The position numbers and the translations under genes are program-made. From assembly GCA_021199405.1 (NCBI GenBank), contig JAJQID010000279.1, positions 1 through 23,583 of the forward strand: DNA of 23,583 nucleotides, written 5' to 3'. The notes under the pieces are model-generated. The model was not told where the DNA came from. It did no database searches and was given only the letters and a program-made list of their open reading frames with translations. The stretch is from Lachnospiraceae bacterium. GTDB taxonomy: Bacteria > Bacillota > Clostridia > Lachnospirales > Lachnospiraceae. This document shows, piece by piece, positions 22,338 through 23,583 of this stretch. How positions within the stretch are numbered: position 1 is the stretch's first letter; every line of letters begins with the position of its first letter.

Positions 22338-23519
22338 TTATGCCTTTTCTTTCTGTTCTTCCCGAAGCCTTTCAATAAAATGCCCCAGCCTGCTGATGGC
22401 TACCTTCAGATTCTCCAGTGAGTACGCATAGGAAATACGGATAAAGCCTTCTCCAGAATCGCCGAAGGCCGTGCCCGGTACCACAGCTACCTTCTCCTCC
22501 TCCAGAAATCTGGTGGCAAACTCATCGCTGGTCATGCCGAATTCCTTAATACAGGGAAATACATAAAAGGCTCCATAAGGCTCAAAGCATTCCAGCCCTA
22601 TTTCCTGAAAGGTATGTAACAGATAGCGTCTGCGCTGGTTGTAAGCCATGCGCATCTCCTCCACATCATCGTCCCCGTTTCTCAAAGCTTCCACCGCCGC
22701 GTACTGACTGGTGGTGGGCGCGCACATAATGGCAAACTGATGAATCTTGGTCATCTGCTCAATAATGGGCGCTGGTCCGCAGGCATAGCCCAGACGCCAG
22801 CCGGTCATGGCAAAGGCCTTGGAAAAGCCGTTAATCAGCACCGTTCTCTCATACATGCCGGGGATTTCCACAATAGACACATGCTTATCCTTATAGGTCA
22901 GAGCCGCATAAATTTCATCGCTGATTACATACAGATCATGAGCCTCAATCACTTTGGCAATGGCCTCCAGATCCGCCCTCTCCATGATCGCCCCGGTCGG
23001 ATTATTGGGGAAGGGAAGAATCAGAATTTTCGTCTTCTCCGTGATCTTCTCCTCCAGCTGCTGAGGTGTCAGCCGGAATTCGTTCTCCGCCTTCAGGTCG
23101 ATGATCACCGGCTTTGCTCCGGCCAGAATGGCGCAGGGTTCATAGGAGACATAGCTGGGCTGAGGAATCAGCACCTCATCCCCCGGCTCGCACATGGCCC
23201 GCAGGCCAATATCGATGGCTTCCGATCCTCCAACCGTCACAAGAACCTGATGATTGTAATCATAGCTTACGTTATTGTGCCGCTTATGATATCTGGCAAT
23301 CTCCTGCTTCAGCTCCTTTAAGCCCGCGTTGGAGGTATAAAAGGTACGCCCCTTTTCCAGAGAATAAATTCCCTCCTCCCGGATATGCCAGGGTGTATCA
23401 AAGTCCGGCTCTCCCACTCCCAAAGAGATGGCGTCCTTCATCTCGCTTACAATGTCAAAAAATTTTCTGATACCGGAGGGCTTAATCTCCACCACGGTCT
23501 TACTTAACGGGTCTCTCAT
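22338..23519 (-). CDS. Class I/II PLP-dependent aminotransferase
   Basis: 393 aa. Fold-type I landmarks: GVGEPDFDTP (35-44), PNNPTGA (171-177), SDEIYAAL (D201) and the PLP lysine K234 in FSKAFAMTGWRLGY, with FIRISYA near the end. The closest functional types are aspartate/aromatic aminotransferases (AspC/PatA-like); the substrate is not decided. The start at ATG 23519 overlaps the stop of the Lrp-like gene as ATGA, with GGGAG 11 bases upstream, so it is coupled to and probably regulated with that gene. trmL follows downstream after a probable terminator. Confidence 0.92.
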   Translation of the reverse strand: MRDPLSKTVVEIKPSGIRKFFDIVSEMKDAISLGVGEPDFDTPWHIREEGIYSLEKGRTFYTSNAGLKELKQEIARYHKRHNNVSYDYNHQVLVTVGGSEAIDIGLRAMCEPGDEVLIPQPSYVSYEPCAILAGAKPVIIDLKAENEFRLTPQQLEEKITEKTKILILPFPNNPTGAIMERADLEAIAKVIEAHDLYVISDEIYAALTYKDKHVSIVEIPGMYERTVLINGFSKAFAMTGWRLGYACGPAPIIEQMTKIHQFAIMCAPTTSQYAAVEALRNGDDDVEEMRMAYNQRRRYLLHTFQEIGLECFEPYGAFYVFPCIKEFGMTSDEFATRFLEEEKVAVVPGTAFGDSGEGFIRISYAYSLENLKVAISRLGHFIERLREEQKEKA

Positions 23520-23583
23520 GGTGTAATCAGCTCCCTTTCGTCCTCGACCTTTTCCAGAATCGTGCCGTGATCCTTATATTTTT
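23516..23583 (-). CDS. C-terminal end of an Lrp/AsnC-type regulator (partial)
   Basis: The last 21 codons before TGA (23518-23516) read KYKDHGTILEKVEDERELITP, the usual tail of Lachnospiraceae Lrp/AsnC-family regulators encoded directly before an aminotransferase gene. The remainder lies beyond the right edge. It shares four bases with the aminotransferase start. Identification rests on the tail and the context only. Confidence 0.6.
   Translation of the reverse strand, partial: KYKDHGTILEKVEDERELITP

Noticed and set aside
1..23583. CRISPR arrays, tRNA or rRNA genes, IS elements
   Set aside because: No regularly spaced repeats, no cloverleaf or rRNA-like sequence and no transposase motifs were seen on either strand.

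Overview
The window looks like a Lachnospiraceae-type (Bacillota, Clostridia) chromosome segment. The evidence is strong purine-rich ribosome-binding sites, a YhaM/RlmD pair, MutS2, an OmpR-type two-component pair, TrmL and an Lrp-aminotransferase overlap. No rRNA, tRNA, CRISPR array, transposase, integrase or relaxase was found.

Region 1 (about 1-7257) is accessory DNA, probably one end of an integrative/conjugative element. It holds the 3' end of a phage-type family A DNA polymerase, an AT-rich 934-aa NACHT STAND ATPase gene (candidate antiphage defence), a Cys4/HTH protein, a small excisionase-like HTH protein, and a tightly overlapping SymE-like - ParA - ParB - 97-aa protein operon with its own terminator. 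The element abuts the 3' end of an rlmD/rumA-type 23S rRNA methyltransferase gene, a known kind of ICE target. The methyltransferase has an unusual C-terminal tail after the conserved HVETV motif, so the junction may lie inside that gene.

Region 2 (7150-9853) is rlmD followed upstream by yhaM, both on the minus strand. Region 3 (10091-16670, minus strand) reads, in transcription order, as a trigger-factor-like chaperone, tatB, tatA, tatC, a multi-cluster Fe-S protein with a Tat-motif-like string, a CPBP membrane protease and a membrane-anchored HtrA-like protein that has lost its catalytic triad. This looks like one protein-export and envelope-quality module.

Region 4 (plus strand, 17098-21718) is mutS2, then a response regulator and histidine kinase. 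Region 5 (minus strand, 21752-23583) is trmL, a class I aminotransferase and the end of an Lrp/AsnC regulator.

The most unusual signal is a pair of related structured elements, 9932-10086 (minus) and 16858-17027 (plus). They share conserved single-stranded-looking motifs, while their stems differ by compensatory base changes. Each lies about 70-80 nt upstream of a start codon (yhaM and mutS2) in the same orientation as that gene, and the mutS2 copy begins just after a good extended -10 promoter. They look like a conserved RNA element or a REP-like dispersed structured repeat, and I do not recognise them as a named family.
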